Assembly: GCF_023544715.1 (NCBI RefSeq)
Contig: NZ_JAMJEZ010000004.1
Span: forward strand, 1-64,000
Length of the DNA stretch: 64,000 nucleotides
Direction: 5' to 3'
Origin: Pseudomonas eutrophicaquae
GTDB taxonomy: Bacteria; Pseudomonadota; Gammaproteobacteria; Pseudomonadales; Pseudomonadaceae
In this document: positions 1 through 11,848 of the stretch, one piece after another
Layout of the letters: every line of letters begins with the position of its first letter
Numbering within the stretch: the first letter of the stretch is position 1
Program-made: the position numbers and the translations under genes
Notes under the pieces: generated by a model
What the model saw: the letters and a program-made list of their open reading frames with translations, nothing else
Told to the model about the DNA's origin: nothing
Databases searched by the model: none

Positions 1-107
1 TTCATCGACATCTTGACGTTGGCCAGATCCACGCCGGACTGATCCGCCTTGACGCGGACCTTGACGTTGTAATCGACCACTCGTTTGACAGCTACCAGAA
101 TCTTCAT
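1..107 (-). CDS. etfB: Electron transfer flavoprotein beta subunit, N-terminus only (runs off the window)
   Basis: Read on the minus strand, the first 35 codons give [20 protein letters not shown] and then a stretch ending NVKMSMN, which is the typical start of bacterial EtfB. EtfB pairs with EtfA to carry electrons from acyl-CoA and other dehydrogenases to the ETF-quinone oxidoreductase. The ATG is at 107-105, with a GGGGAA purine stretch just upstream. The gene is divergent from etfD, its electron acceptor. The remainder, and presumably etfA, lie outside the window, so the functional call rests on the N-terminus and on context. Confidence 0.9.
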   Translation of the reverse strand, partial: MKILVAVKRVVDYNVKVRVKADQSGVDLANVKMSM

Positions 108-261
108 GGATTCCCCGTGTTCTCCGCTGAGTTGATCAGGCCAGCGTCAGGCAGAGCCTGACAGGACGGCACCCGGCCCGTTGCAGGCGGGCGGGCAGTC
201 GCGACCCGCAAAAGGAGCAGTATGTTGCCGCCATCACCCTACCCGGTCAATACGACAAACC

Positions 262-291
262 TTCCACTGCGCGGCGGCGAAGCCGTAAAAT
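262..291 (+). promoter_or_regulatory. Candidate etfD promoter in the etfB/etfD divergent region
   Basis: The 294-base gap between etfB and etfD must hold divergent promoters. The best plus-strand candidate is TTCCAC (262-267), an 18-base spacer, and TAAAAT (286-291), which would give a leader of about 105 nt for etfD. The -35 is a poor match, so this is tentative. I saw no clear operator. Confidence 0.3.
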
Positions 292-401
292 GCGCGTCTT
301 GTCAGCTGTCCTGCCCTGCGCCGGACGCCCCGCCTGCGCCCTGCGGCCCTCGTCTGGCCGCCCCGAATGCAGACCGAATCATCCTGAACAGGAGAGAGTG
401 T

Positions 402-2066
402 GTGGAACGCGAATACATGGAATTCGACGTGGTCATCGTCGGAGCCGGCCCGGCCGGCCTGTCTGCCGCGTGCCGACTGAAACAGAAAGCCGCCGAGCGT
501 GATCAGGAGCTCAGCGTCTGTGTGGTCGAAAAAGGCTCCGAAGTCGGTGCGCACATTCTCTCGGGTGCGGTGTTCGAGCCGCGCGCCCTCAATGAACTGT
601 TCCCGGACTGGAAAACCCTCGGCGCGCCGCTCAACACGCCGGTGACGCGCGATGACATCTACCTGCTGAAAAACGCCGAGTCGGCGCAGCGTCTGCCCGA
701 TGCCCTGGTGCCCAAGACCATGCATAACGAGGGCAACTACATCATCTCGCTGGGCAACCTGTGCCGCTGGCTGGCCCAACAGGCCGAGAACCTGGGCGTC
801 GAGATCTACCCGGGCTTCGCCGCGCAGGAGGCACTGATCGATGAAGCCGGCGTGGTGCGCGGGATCATCACCGGTGATCTGGGCGTAAATCGCGAAGGTC
901 AGCCCAAAGATGGCCTCTACACCCCGGGCATGGAGCTGCGCGCCAAGTACACCCTGTTCGCCGAGGGCTGCCGCGGGCATATCGGCAAGCAGCTGATCCA
1001 GCGCTTCAAGCTCGATCGCGATGGCGACCCCCAGCATTACGGCATCGGCATCAAGGAGCTCTGGGAAGTCGAGCCGGGCCGCCATCAGCCGGGTCTGGTG
1101 GTGCACACCGCGGGCTGGCCGCTGGACATCACCGGCAAGGACAACACCGGTGGCTCCTTCCTTTATCACTTGGAAGACAATCAGGTGGTGGTGGGGCTGA
1201 TCGTCGATCTGTCCTACAGCAACCCGCACCTCTCGCCGTTCGACGAATTCCAGCGCTACAAACATCACCCGACCATCGCCCAGTACCTGGAAGGCGGCAA
1301 GCGCATCGCCTATGGCGCACGTGCGATCTGCAAGGGTGGCCTCAACTCGCTGCCGAAGATGGTCTTCCCTGGTGGCGCGCTGATCGGCTGCGATGCCGGC
1401 ACCCTGAACTTCGCCAAGATCAAGGGTAGCCACACGGCGATGAAATCCGGGATGCTGGCCGCCGAGGCCATCGTCGAGGCGCTGGCGGCCGGTCGCGAGG
1501 GCGGTGACGAGCTGAACAATTACGTGCAGGCCTTCGAGGCCAGCTGGCTGTATGACGAACTGCAGCGCAGCCGCAACTTTGGCCCGGCGATCCACAAGTT
1601 CGGCACCCTCTTGGGCGGCGCGTTCAACTTCATCGATCAGAACCTGTTCGGCGGCAAGCTGCCGTTCACCCTGCGCGATACCACGCCCGACCATGCCTGC
1701 CTGAAGCCGGCTTCGGCCTGCGCGAAGATCGCTTACCCCAAACCGGATGGCAAGCTGAGCTTCGACAAGCTCTCCTCGGTGTTCCTCTCCAACACCAACC
1801 ACGAAGAGGAGCAGCCCTGCCACCTGAAGCTGCGCGACGCCAGCATCCCGCTGGCCCGCAACCTGCCACTCTACGACGAGCCCGCGCAGCGCTACTGCCC
1901 GGCCGGGGTCTATGAAATCGTCACGCAAGAGAATGGCGAGCAGCGCTTCCAGATCAACGCGCAGAACTGCGTGCACTGCAAGACCTGCGACATCAAGGAT
2001 CCGGCGCAGAACATCACCTGGGTCGCGCCAGAAGGCAGCGGCGGGCCGAACTACCCCAACATGTAA
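402..2066 (+). CDS. etfD: Electron transfer flavoprotein-ubiquinone oxidoreductase
   Basis: ETF-QO is a monotopic inner-membrane iron-sulfur flavoprotein that passes electrons from reduced ETF to ubiquinone. The 554-residue protein opens with a Rossmann FAD motif (VIVGAGPAGLSAA, about residues 10-22). It ends in a ferredoxin-like region containing RYCPAG and NCVHCKTCDIKDP, the four cysteines expected for one [4Fe-4S] cluster. I chose the GTG at 402 because AGGAGAG sits at 390-396 and the product then starts MEREYMEFDVVIVG, as in Pseudomonas. The frame stays open upstream to 222, but that extension has no family resemblance. An ATG at 417 is a weaker alternative. The gene is transcribed away from etfB and is followed by an intrinsic terminator. 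Confidence 0.96.
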   Translation: MEREYMEFDVVIVGAGPAGLSAACRLKQKAAERDQELSVCVVEKGSEVGAHILSGAVFEPRALNELFPDWKTLGAPLNTPVTRDDIYLLKNAESAQRLPDALVPKTMHNEGNYIISLGNLCRWLAQQAENLGVEIYPGFAAQEALIDEAGVVRGIITGDLGVNREGQPKDGLYTPGMELRAKYTLFAEGCRGHIGKQLIQRFKLDRDGDPQHYGIGIKELWEVEPGRHQPGLVVHTAGWPLDITGKDNTGGSFLYHLEDNQVVVGLIVDLSYSNPHLSPFDEFQRYKHHPTIAQYLEGGKRIAYGARAICKGGLNSLPKMVFPGGALIGCDAGTLNFAKIKGSHTAMKSGMLAAEAIVEALAAGREGGDELNNYVQAFEASWLYDELQRSRNFGPAIHKFGTLLGGAFNFIDQNLFGGKLPFTLRDTTPDHACLKPASACAKIAYPKPDGKLSFDKLSSVFLSNTNHEEEQPCHLKLRDASIPLARNLPLYDEPAQRYCPAGVYEIVTQENGEQRFQINAQNCVHCKTCDIKDPAQNITWVAPEGSGGPNYPNM

Positions 2067-2072
2067 GACCTT

Positions 2073-2105
2073 CAAGGGCGCCTTTGGGCGCCCTTGTTGT
2101 TTTCG
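2073..2105 (+). terminator. Intrinsic terminator of etfD
   Basis: A perfect 10-bp stem, CAAGGGCGCC (2073-2082) and GGCGCCCTTG (2087-2096), with a 4-base loop is followed by a T-rich tail (TTGTTTTC). It starts 7 nt after the etfD stop and separates etfD from the convergent DUF1285 gene, whose stop is at 2108-2110. Confidence 0.85.
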
Positions 2106-2107
2106 CC

Positions 2108-2659
2108 TCAGTCAGCGGCGCTGATCGGGAAGAACTGCCCGCCGCTCCACACCCCATACCAGTCGCGCCCCGCCACGGCCCGCAGCACCGCCAGCTCGAC
2201 CAGCTGGTAAAACAGGTTGCGGTGAATCAGGGCCTCCAGCCCCTCGCGGATCAGCACATAGGGCGATGGCTCGCCGGTCTGCGCATCCTCGACAAAGCGC
2301 AGCGGATGCTCGGGGCCGGCCATCACCCGGTCCTCGACCTGCGTGGTGAAGTACAGGCATTGCGCCTCCCCCTCGCCACTGACCTGCAGATCGATCGCCA
2401 CAAAGGGGGCATCCTCGACACGTATACCGACCTTCTCCACCGGCGTGACCAGAAAGTAGCCCTCACCCTCGCGGCGCAGCACGCTGGCAAACAGGCGCAC
2501 CAGGGCCGGGCGCTCGATCGGCGTTCCCTGATACCACCAGCGCCCATCGCGGCGAATCTGCATATCGATGTCACCGCAAAATGGCGGATTCCAGTCGGCC
2601 GCACCCGCGCTAGAGGCTTGTCCGGCCAGCTGCTGCAACATGCGCTTGTCTTCACTCAT
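2108..2659 (-). CDS. DUF1285 family protein
   Basis: This 183-residue soluble protein starts MSEDKRMLQQLAG and contains the DUF1285 hallmarks: ADWNPPFCGDIDMQIRRDG, then WWYQGTPIERPALVRLFASV and EGEGYFLVTPVEK. The family is widespread in proteobacteria and has no established function. The ATG at 2659 is preceded by GGGGGAG at good spacing. A TTG six codons upstream overlaps that ribosome binding site and is less likely. In P. aeruginosa a DUF1285 gene (PA2958) sits next to tatD. Here a class V aminotransferase on the opposite strand lies between them. Confidence 0.85.
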   Translation of the reverse strand: MSEDKRMLQQLAGQASSAGAADWNPPFCGDIDMQIRRDGRWWYQGTPIERPALVRLFASVLRREGEGYFLVTPVEKVGIRVEDAPFVAIDLQVSGEGEAQCLYFTTQVEDRVMAGPEHPLRFVEDAQTGEPSPYVLIREGLEALIHRNLFYQLVELAVLRAVAGRDWYGVWSGGQFFPISAAD

Positions 2660-2746
2660 CCCGATGCTCCCCCTCAAGGCCTGCGCCCCTCACTCAGCGC
2701 CGCGCAGGCTATGATGCCGTAAAGACTCGCTGAGCGGAGGACCGCG

Positions 2747-3871
2747 ATGAACCCGTGGTATGACGAATTTCCCCAGCAGGCTGGCCTGCTCTACCTCAAC
2801 CACGCGGCAGTAGCCCCCTGGCCCCGGCGGGCCTGTGCGGCGGTGCAGGCCTTCGCCGCCGAGAACATGCAGCTTGGTGCCCGTGACTACCCAGAGTGGC
2901 TCAAGGTCGAAGCCCGCCTGCGTCAGCGTCTGGCTCGCCTGCTCAACGCCCCCTCCACGGAGGACATCGCGCTGGTCAAGAACACCTCCGAGGCGCTCTC
3001 CTTTGTGGCGTTCGGCCTCGACTGGCGGCCGGGCGATCAGGTGGTGATCAGCGACGAGGAGTTTCCCTCCAACCGCATCGTCTGGGAGGCACTGGCGCCC
3101 CGTGGCGTCGAGGTACGCGAGGTGAACCTGCAAGGCACGGATCCCGAAGCGGCCCTGCTGGCCGCCTGCACGGCGCGCACCCGCCTGCTATCGATCAGTG
3201 CGGTGCAGTACGCCAGCGGCCTGCGTCTGGATCTGGCGCGGCTCGGGCGGGGCTGTCGCCAGCGCGGCGTGCTGTTCTGCATCGACGCCATCCAGCAACT
3301 GGGTGCGCAGCCCTTCGATGTGCAGGCCAGCGATTGCGCCTTTGCCATGGCCGACGGACACAAGTGGCTGCTCGGCCCGGAGGGGCTGGGGGTATTCTAC
3401 TGCCGGGCGGATCTGCGTGAGCAGCTGGCGCTGCATGAGTACGGCTGGCACATGTGCGAGGCGGTTGGCCAGTATGACCGCCGCGACTGGCAGCCGGCCC
3501 ACAGCGCCCGGCGCTTTGAGTGCGGCAGCCCGAACATGCTCGGTGCGATGGCACTGGAGGCCAGCCTGTCGCTGCTGGAAGAGGTGGGCATGGCACAGGT
3601 GGCCGCGCAGATCGAGACGCGCATCGCCCATCTGCAGGCCGGACTGGCCCAACTGCCCGGTGTGCAGCTGCTCAGCCCGATTCAGCCGGAGCGGCGGGCA
3701 GGCATTCTGACCTTCACCCTCGACGGGCATGACATGAACGCGCTGTTCGAGCACCTGCGCGCCCATCAGGTGGTGTGCGCGCTGCGCGGCGGCGGTATTC
3801 GCCTGTCGCCACATTTTTACACTCCGGAGTCGGTGCTGGAGAACACCCTGCGCCTGCTGCATAACGGCTGA
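2747..3871 (+). CDS. PLP-dependent class V aminotransferase / cysteine desulfurase-like enzyme
   Basis: This 374-residue fold-type I PLP enzyme belongs to the class V (NifS/IscS-like) group. Visible features are the N-terminal LYLNHAAVAPWP, the PLP aspartate in FCIDAIQQLG (D180), and the Schiff-base lysine in DGHKWLLGPEG (K206), followed by a typical small C-terminal domain. No clear desulfurase active-site cysteine loop is evident, so a true aminotransferase, isopenicillin-epimerase-like or kynureninase-like enzyme is as likely as a cysteine desulfurase. The ATG at 2747 has CGGAGGA at 2735-2740. The gene stands alone, divergent from DUF1285 and convergent with tatD, so context does not reveal its substrate. 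Confidence 0.85.
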   Translation: MNPWYDEFPQQAGLLYLNHAAVAPWPRRACAAVQAFAAENMQLGARDYPEWLKVEARLRQRLARLLNAPSTEDIALVKNTSEALSFVAFGLDWRPGDQVVISDEEFPSNRIVWEALAPRGVEVREVNLQGTDPEAALLAACTARTRLLSISAVQYASGLRLDLARLGRGCRQRGVLFCIDAIQQLGAQPFDVQASDCAFAMADGHKWLLGPEGLGVFYCRADLREQLALHEYGWHMCEAVGQYDRRDWQPAHSARRFECGSPNMLGAMALEASLSLLEEVGMAQVAAQIETRIAHLQAGLAQLPGVQLLSPIQPERRAGILTFTLDGHDMNALFEHLRAHQVVCALRGGGIRLSPHFYTPESVLENTLRLLHNG

Positions 3872-3934
3872 CTCACACTCTGCCCGCGCGGAGGGCCGCC
3901 GCCGCCCTGTTGCAAGGCTGGCGGCTGCCCCGAC

Positions 3935-4717
3935 TCAGACCGCCAGCGGGAACAGGCGCTGGAAGTTGGCGGTGGTCTGCTCGGCGAGCGTCTCCAGCGA
4001 CACACCGCGCAGCTGGGCGAGGAACCCCGCCACATCGCGCACGTATTCAGGCAGGTTCGGCCGTCCGCGATGGGGCACCGGCGCCAGGTAGGGCGAGTCG
4101 GTTTCGATCAGCAGGCGATCGGCCGGCACCTGGCGCGCCACCTCGCGCAGCTGTTCGGCATTGCGGAAGGTGACGATGCCCGACAGCGAGATGTAATAGC
4201 CCAGATCCAGCGCCGCACGGGCCATCGCCCAGTCCTCGGTAAAGCAGTGCAGCACCCCGGCCTGGGGCAGATCGGCCTCGCGCAGCAGGGCCAGGGTGTC
4301 GGCGCGCGCCTCACGGGTGTGCACGATCACCGGCTTGCCGGTCTGGCGCGAGGCCTCCAGATGCAGGCGAAAGCTCTCCTGCTGCAGCGCGCCGCAGGCT
4401 TCAGCGCTCTGGTAGTGATAGTCCAGCCCGGTCTCGCCGATGGCCACTACCCGCGGATCATCCAGCGCCTGCAGCAGCCAGTCGAGTAGCGGCGCATCGT
4501 CCGGCGCGACATCCAGCGGATGCACGCCCACCGAGCAATACACATCGGCATGCCGGTGCGCCAGCTCACGCACGGCGGCCGCGTTATCGGCGCTGATGCC
4601 GATGCACAGGAAACGGCCGACTCCCCGCTGACGCGCGCCCTCCAGCGCCGCATCGAGATTGCCCTGATAGGCGGTCAGATCGAGGCGGTCGAGGTGGCAG
4701 TGGGAATCTACAAGCAT
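3935..4717 (-). CDS. tatD: TatD family metal-dependent DNase
   Basis: A 260-residue TIM-barrel hydrolase of the TatD/YcfH family. It shows the HxH motif in MLVDSHCHLDRLDL, the metal glutamate in IGETGLDYHY, histidines in VIVHTREA and GVLHCFTE, and the aspartate in ETDSPYLAPVPHRG. Characterised relatives are 3'-5' exonucleases or deoxyribonucleases acting in DNA repair and degradation. The start at 4717 matches the family N-terminus; an adjacent ATG at 4720 adds one Met. The frame extends upstream without similarity. It is the last gene of the fab-to-holB minus-strand array. The gap to holB is only 62 nt, and the pilZ gene found there in P. aeruginosa is absent. Confidence 0.93.
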   Translation of the reverse strand: MLVDSHCHLDRLDLTAYQGNLDAALEGARQRGVGRFLCIGISADNAAAVRELAHRHADVYCSVGVHPLDVAPDDAPLLDWLLQALDDPRVVAIGETGLDYHYQSAEACGALQQESFRLHLEASRQTGKPVIVHTREARADTLALLREADLPQAGVLHCFTEDWAMARAALDLGYYISLSGIVTFRNAEQLREVARQVPADRLLIETDSPYLAPVPHRGRPNLPEYVRDVAGFLAQLRGVSLETLAEQTTANFQRLFPLAV

Positions 4718-4779
4718 CATCGAGGCAATACCCTGGCAGGAAACGGATGGAGAGCGCCGGCAGACGGCGGGCGGCGATT

Positions 4780-7439
<2,660 letters not shown>

Positions 7440-7443
<4 letters not shown>

Positions 7444-8260
7444 GCAGGCTCATCCAGCAGGTCAGCAATCAGGGTTTGCAGTGTACGGGTCAGGGGACCG
7501 ACCTCCCAGCGCTGCGCCTGCCAGGCGATGACCGGCCAGATCCCGTAGAGGCTGTTGCACATGAACACCTCATCGGCGCAGCGCAGATCCTGCAGGGACA
7601 AATCGCGCACCTGTACCGCGATGCCCGCCGCGGCTGCACGCACCAGCAGCTCAGCGCGCAGGGTACCGGCAACACCGCAGCGACGCAGGTCAGCGGTCAG
7701 CAATACCCCCGCACGCACCAGAAACAGGTTACTGAATACCCCTTCGATCACCCGGCCGCGCATGTCACGCATCAGCCCCTCGGCGTAGCGGCTGTCCTGC
7801 CACTCGCTACGCGCCAGTACCTGCTCGAGGCGATTGAGGTGCTTGAGGCCGGCGAGCCTTGGCTGGTGCGCCAGACGGGTCTGGCAGGGATACAGGGTAA
7901 TCCCCTGCTGGCGATGAGCCGGTGGATAGGCAGGTGGCGGGTTGCCGGTCAGGATGCGCCGGGGGTGGGTGGGCTGCGGCGCACCGTAACCGCGCAGGCC
8001 GTCACCCCGGGTAAGGATCAGCTTGACAACGCCCTGCCCCAGCTCACGGGCAAAGCGCTGCAGCTCATCCTCGATCAGCGGGCGCTCCAGCGGCAGCGCC
8101 AGGCGCGCACAACCCTCGCACAAGCGCGCCAGATGCCGCGCCAGCAGCGGCATGCGCCCGGCACGCACGGCGATGGTCTCGAACAGCCCATCGCCGTAAG
8201 CCAGCCCCCGGTCGGTCAGCGGCACCTGCTGGGCCGGCCGGCCATCGATCCAGCTCAGCA

Positions 8261-8261
<1 letters not shown>
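7440..8261 (-). CDS. pabC: Aminodeoxychorismate lyase
   Basis: PabC is a PLP fold-type IV enzyme that converts 4-amino-4-deoxychorismate to p-aminobenzoate for folate synthesis. The 273-residue protein starts MLSWIDGRPAQQVPLTDRGL, with GDGLFETI nearby, the PLP lysine in GLKHLNRLEQV (K140) and EGVFSNLFLV. The ATG at 8261 shares one base with the fabF stop (TGATG), so I prefer it to longer in-frame extensions into fabF. A branched-chain-type aminotransferase is the alternative, but the fabF-pabC-mltG position makes PabC very likely. Confidence 0.92.
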
Positions 8262-9505
<1,244 letters not shown>

Positions 9506-9568
9506 AGCGCTCTCCTCTTGTTGTTTCACTGCGATGGATGCGCCGGCAGCGGCGCCTTCCTGTGCTGC

Positions 9569-9608
9569 AAAGAAAAGCCGCACGTCTTGTCACGGACGTG
9601 CGGCTTTT
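9569..9608 (-). terminator. Intrinsic terminator/attenuator between acpP and fabF
   Basis: A perfect 14-bp inverted repeat, AAAAGCCGCACGTC (9573-9586) and its complement at 9595-9608, encloses an 8-base loop. On the minus strand the hairpin is followed by TTTTCTTT, so it should terminate part of the acpP transcripts before fabF. It lies 21 nt past the acpP stop. Confidence 0.85.
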
Positions 9609-9629
9609 ACTGTCGAAACCGACGATTAC

Positions 9630-9869
9630 TTACTGCTGACCGTGAGCATTGATGTAATCGATGGCTTCCTGAACGGTGGTGATCTTCTCGGCCTGTTCGT
9701 CCGGGATTTCGGTCTCGAATTCTTCTTCGAGGGCCATCACCAGCTCGACGGTGTCCAGGGAGTCCGCGCCCAGGTCTTCAACGAAGGAAGCGCTGTTGGT
9801 GACTTCTTCTTCTTTGACGCCCAGTTGCTCGGCGACGATTTTCTTGACGCGTTCTTCGATGGTGCTCAT
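9630..9869 (-). CDS. acpP: Acyl carrier protein
   Basis: This 79-residue acidic protein carries growing acyl chains on a phosphopantetheine attached to Ser37, in the signature [21 protein letters not shown]. The acidic composition and the length are typical of the housekeeping ACP of fatty-acid synthesis. It lies between fabG and fabF. It has a good promoter of its own upstream (9919-9946), a terminator behind fabG, and another terminator before fabF, so it can be expressed as a short abundant monocistronic message. Confidence 0.98.
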   Translation of the reverse strand: MSTIEERVKKIVAEQLGVKEEEVTNSASFVEDLGADSLDTVELVMALEEEFETEIPDEQAEKITTVQEAIDYINAHGQQ

Positions 9870-9918
9870 ATCGTGTTCTCACTCCTATGGAGAATCCCAT
9901 GTAGCTGGTGGCGCGTAG

Positions 9919-9946
9919 TGTATAGAAAGGGTTTTCGGGTTTTCAA
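9919..9946 (-). promoter_or_regulatory. Predicted acpP promoter
   Basis: On the minus strand TTGAAA (9946-9941), a 16-base spacer, and TATACA (9924-9919) form a plausible sigma-70 promoter in the fabG-acpP gap. The ATG of acpP is about 50 nt downstream. An AT-rich run in the spacer stands out in this GC-rich DNA. Confidence 0.65.
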
Positions 9947-10011
9947 GCGCAACCCCCTCTGGCGAGTCTTCGACCTTGCGCCAGTCTGCACGCCACCTGC
10001 CGGGAAAATGC

Positions 10012-10048
10012 GCAAAAACCGCGGGGCAGAGCGTGTGCCAGCCCCGCC
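10012..10048 (-). terminator. Intrinsic terminator after fabG
   Basis: On the minus strand GCGGGGC (10047-10041), a 13-base loop, and GCCCCGC (10027-10021) are followed by GG and TTTTT (10018-10014). It starts only 7 nt beyond the fabG stop and separates fabD-fabG transcription from the acpP promoter. Confidence 0.7.
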
Positions 10049-10054
10049 GCCATC

Positions 10055-10795
10055 TTACATGTACATGCCGCCGTTGACCGGAATGGTGGCGCCGGTCACA
10101 TAGGCTCCACCCTCACCAGCCAGGAAGGCCACCACGCTGGCGATCTCCTCGGCCTGCCCCAGACGCCCCAGCGGGATCTGGGTCAGCAGCGCGTCACGCT
10201 GGGCCTGCGGCAGTTCGCGGGTCATATCGGTATCGATGAAGCCCGGCGCGACCGCATTGACGGTGATGTTGCGCGAACCGACCTCGCGGGCCAGCGCACG
10301 GCTGAAGCCCTCAACGCCCGCCTTAGCCGCGGCGTAGTTGGCCTGACCGGCGTTACCCATCGAGCCAACCACCGAACTGATGTTGATGATCCGCCCCCAG
10401 CGCGCCTTGGTCATGCCCTTGAGCAGGGCCTTGGACAGGCGGTAGATGCTGGTCAGGTTGGTGTTGATCACCTCATTCCACTCGCTGTCCTTCATGCGCA
10501 GCATCAGGTTGTCGCGAGTGATCCCGGCATTATTGATCAGGATGGTCGGCTGGCCGAGGTGCTGCTGGATGTGCTCGAGGGTCTGGGCGACCGACTCATC
10601 GCTGGCCACATCCAGCACCAGACCGGCCCCCTGGATGCCGTGCTCCTTGAGGTAGTCGGCGATGCGCTCGGCACCGGCCGGCGAGGTCGCCGTACCGATC
10701 ACGATAGCCCCCTGACGCCCCAGCTCCAGCGCGATGGCCTGACCGATGCCGCGGGTGGCACCGGTGACGAGAGCGACTTTACCTTGCAGACTCAT
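10055..10795 (-). CDS. fabG: 3-oxoacyl-ACP reductase
   Basis: FabG reduces 3-ketoacyl-ACP with NADPH. This 246-residue short-chain dehydrogenase has the TGATRGIG cofactor motif (residues 11-18), NNAG, and the catalytic set Ser141 (INISSVVGSMGN), Tyr154 and Lys158 (YAAAKAG). The start is ATG at 10795 with AGGAGAA 8 nt upstream. It lies in the fabD-fabG-acpP-fabF cluster, 18 nt after fabD. Confidence 0.97.
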   Translation of the reverse strand: MSLQGKVALVTGATRGIGQAIALELGRQGAIVIGTATSPAGAERIADYLKEHGIQGAGLVLDVASDESVAQTLEHIQQHLGQPTILINNAGITRDNLMLRMKDSEWNEVINTNLTSIYRLSKALLKGMTKARWGRIINISSVVGSMGNAGQANYAAAKAGVEGFSRALAREVGSRNITVNAVAPGFIDTDMTRELPQAQRDALLTQIPLGRLGQAEEIASVVAFLAGEGGAYVTGATIPVNGGMYM

Positions 10796-10813
10796 GGGTA
10801 ATTCTCCTGAAGA

Positions 10814-11752
10814 TCAGCCCAGCACCGCGCGTGCGGCGGCGAAGGCATCGGGGGTATCCAGATTGTGGGCGTTGACGCCCTTGGCGCAGCGCTTGTTGAG
10901 CCCGGACAGCACCTTGCCCGGACCGCATTCGACCAGCTCGGTCACGCCCTGCGCCGCCAGGAAGGCGATGGATTCGACCCAGCGTACCGGGCTGTAGAGC
11001 TGCTGCAGCAGATCGCTGCGCAGCACCTCAAGATCCGCCGGCACAGCCGCACTGGTGTTCTGCACCAGCGCGATCTGGGGGGCCTGCCAGGCCACCGCCG
11101 CCAGCGACTCGGCAAAGCGCTCGGCCGCCGGGCGCATCAGCGCACAGTGGGATGGCACGCTGACCGGCAGCGCCATGGCCCGCTTGGCACCACGCGCCTT
11201 GCAGGCCTCGATGGCCCGCTCGACCGCCACCGCCGCCCCTGCGATCACCACCTGGCCCGGGGCATTGAAGTTGACGGCACTGACCACCTCGCCCTGCTCG
11301 GCCTCAGCGCAGGCGGCGCGTACCACCTCATCCTCAAGCCCAAGGATCGCCGCCATGCCGCCCTGCCCGGCCGGTACCGCCTGCTGCATCAGCTGACCAC
11401 GCCGCTCGACCAGACGCACGGCATCGGCAAAGCCCAGGCTGCCGGCAGCCACCAGCGCCGAGTACTCACCCAGGCTATGGCCGGCCACGAATGCCGGCCG
11501 CACAGCGCTTTCAGTCTGCCACAGACGCCAAAGCGCAATGGAAGCGGTGAGAATGGCCGGCTGGGTGCGATCGGTCTGATTGAGCGCCTCAGCCGGGCCC
11601 TGCTGGGTCAGCGTCCAGAGGTCGTAGCCCAGCGCCTGCGAGGCCTCGGCGAAGGTATCGCGGATGATGGCGTGCTGCTCGCCCAGCTCGGCGAGCATGC
11701 CGACCGCTTGAGAGCCCTGACCGGGAAAAACGAAAGCAAGGGAAGAAGACAT
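10814..11752 (-). CDS. fabD: Malonyl-CoA:ACP transacylase
   Basis: FabD loads malonyl groups onto ACP. The 312-residue protein has FVFPGQGSQ at the N-terminus, the nucleophile Ser93 in GHSLGEYSAL, and the catalytic His in VPSHCALM. I chose ATG at 11752 because it gives the family start MSSSLAFVFPGQGSQ and has AAGGAA upstream. An upstream in-frame Met at 11788 would add 12 unrelated residues. Confidence 0.97.
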   Translation of the reverse strand: MSSSLAFVFPGQGSQAVGMLAELGEQHAIIRDTFAEASQALGYDLWTLTQQGPAEALNQTDRTQPAILTASIALWRLWQTESAVRPAFVAGHSLGEYSALVAAGSLGFADAVRLVERRGQLMQQAVPAGQGGMAAILGLEDEVVRAACAEAEQGEVVSAVNFNAPGQVVIAGAAVAVERAIEACKARGAKRAMALPVSVPSHCALMRPAAERFAESLAAVAWQAPQIALVQNTSAAVPADLEVLRSDLLQQLYSPVRWVESIAFLAAQGVTELVECGPGKVLSGLNKRCAKGVNAHNLDTPDAFAAARAVLG

Positions 11753-11848
11753 AAAGGCCGATTCCTTGTATGCGTGTACGTCAGGCATGCACAGATGGCA
11801 TGCCCGGTGGAGGTGACTGACGAGGCGCGATGAATACCTGGCGACTGA

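Noticed and set aside
222-401. Upstream extension of etfD from ATG 222
   Set aside because: The 60 added residues are Pro/Cys/Arg-rich and unlike any ETF-QO N-terminus. The GTG at 402 has a good ribosome binding site.
234-2075. A 613-codon open frame opposite etfD
   Set aside because: Antisense shadow of a clear ETF-QO gene with FAD and Fe-S motifs.
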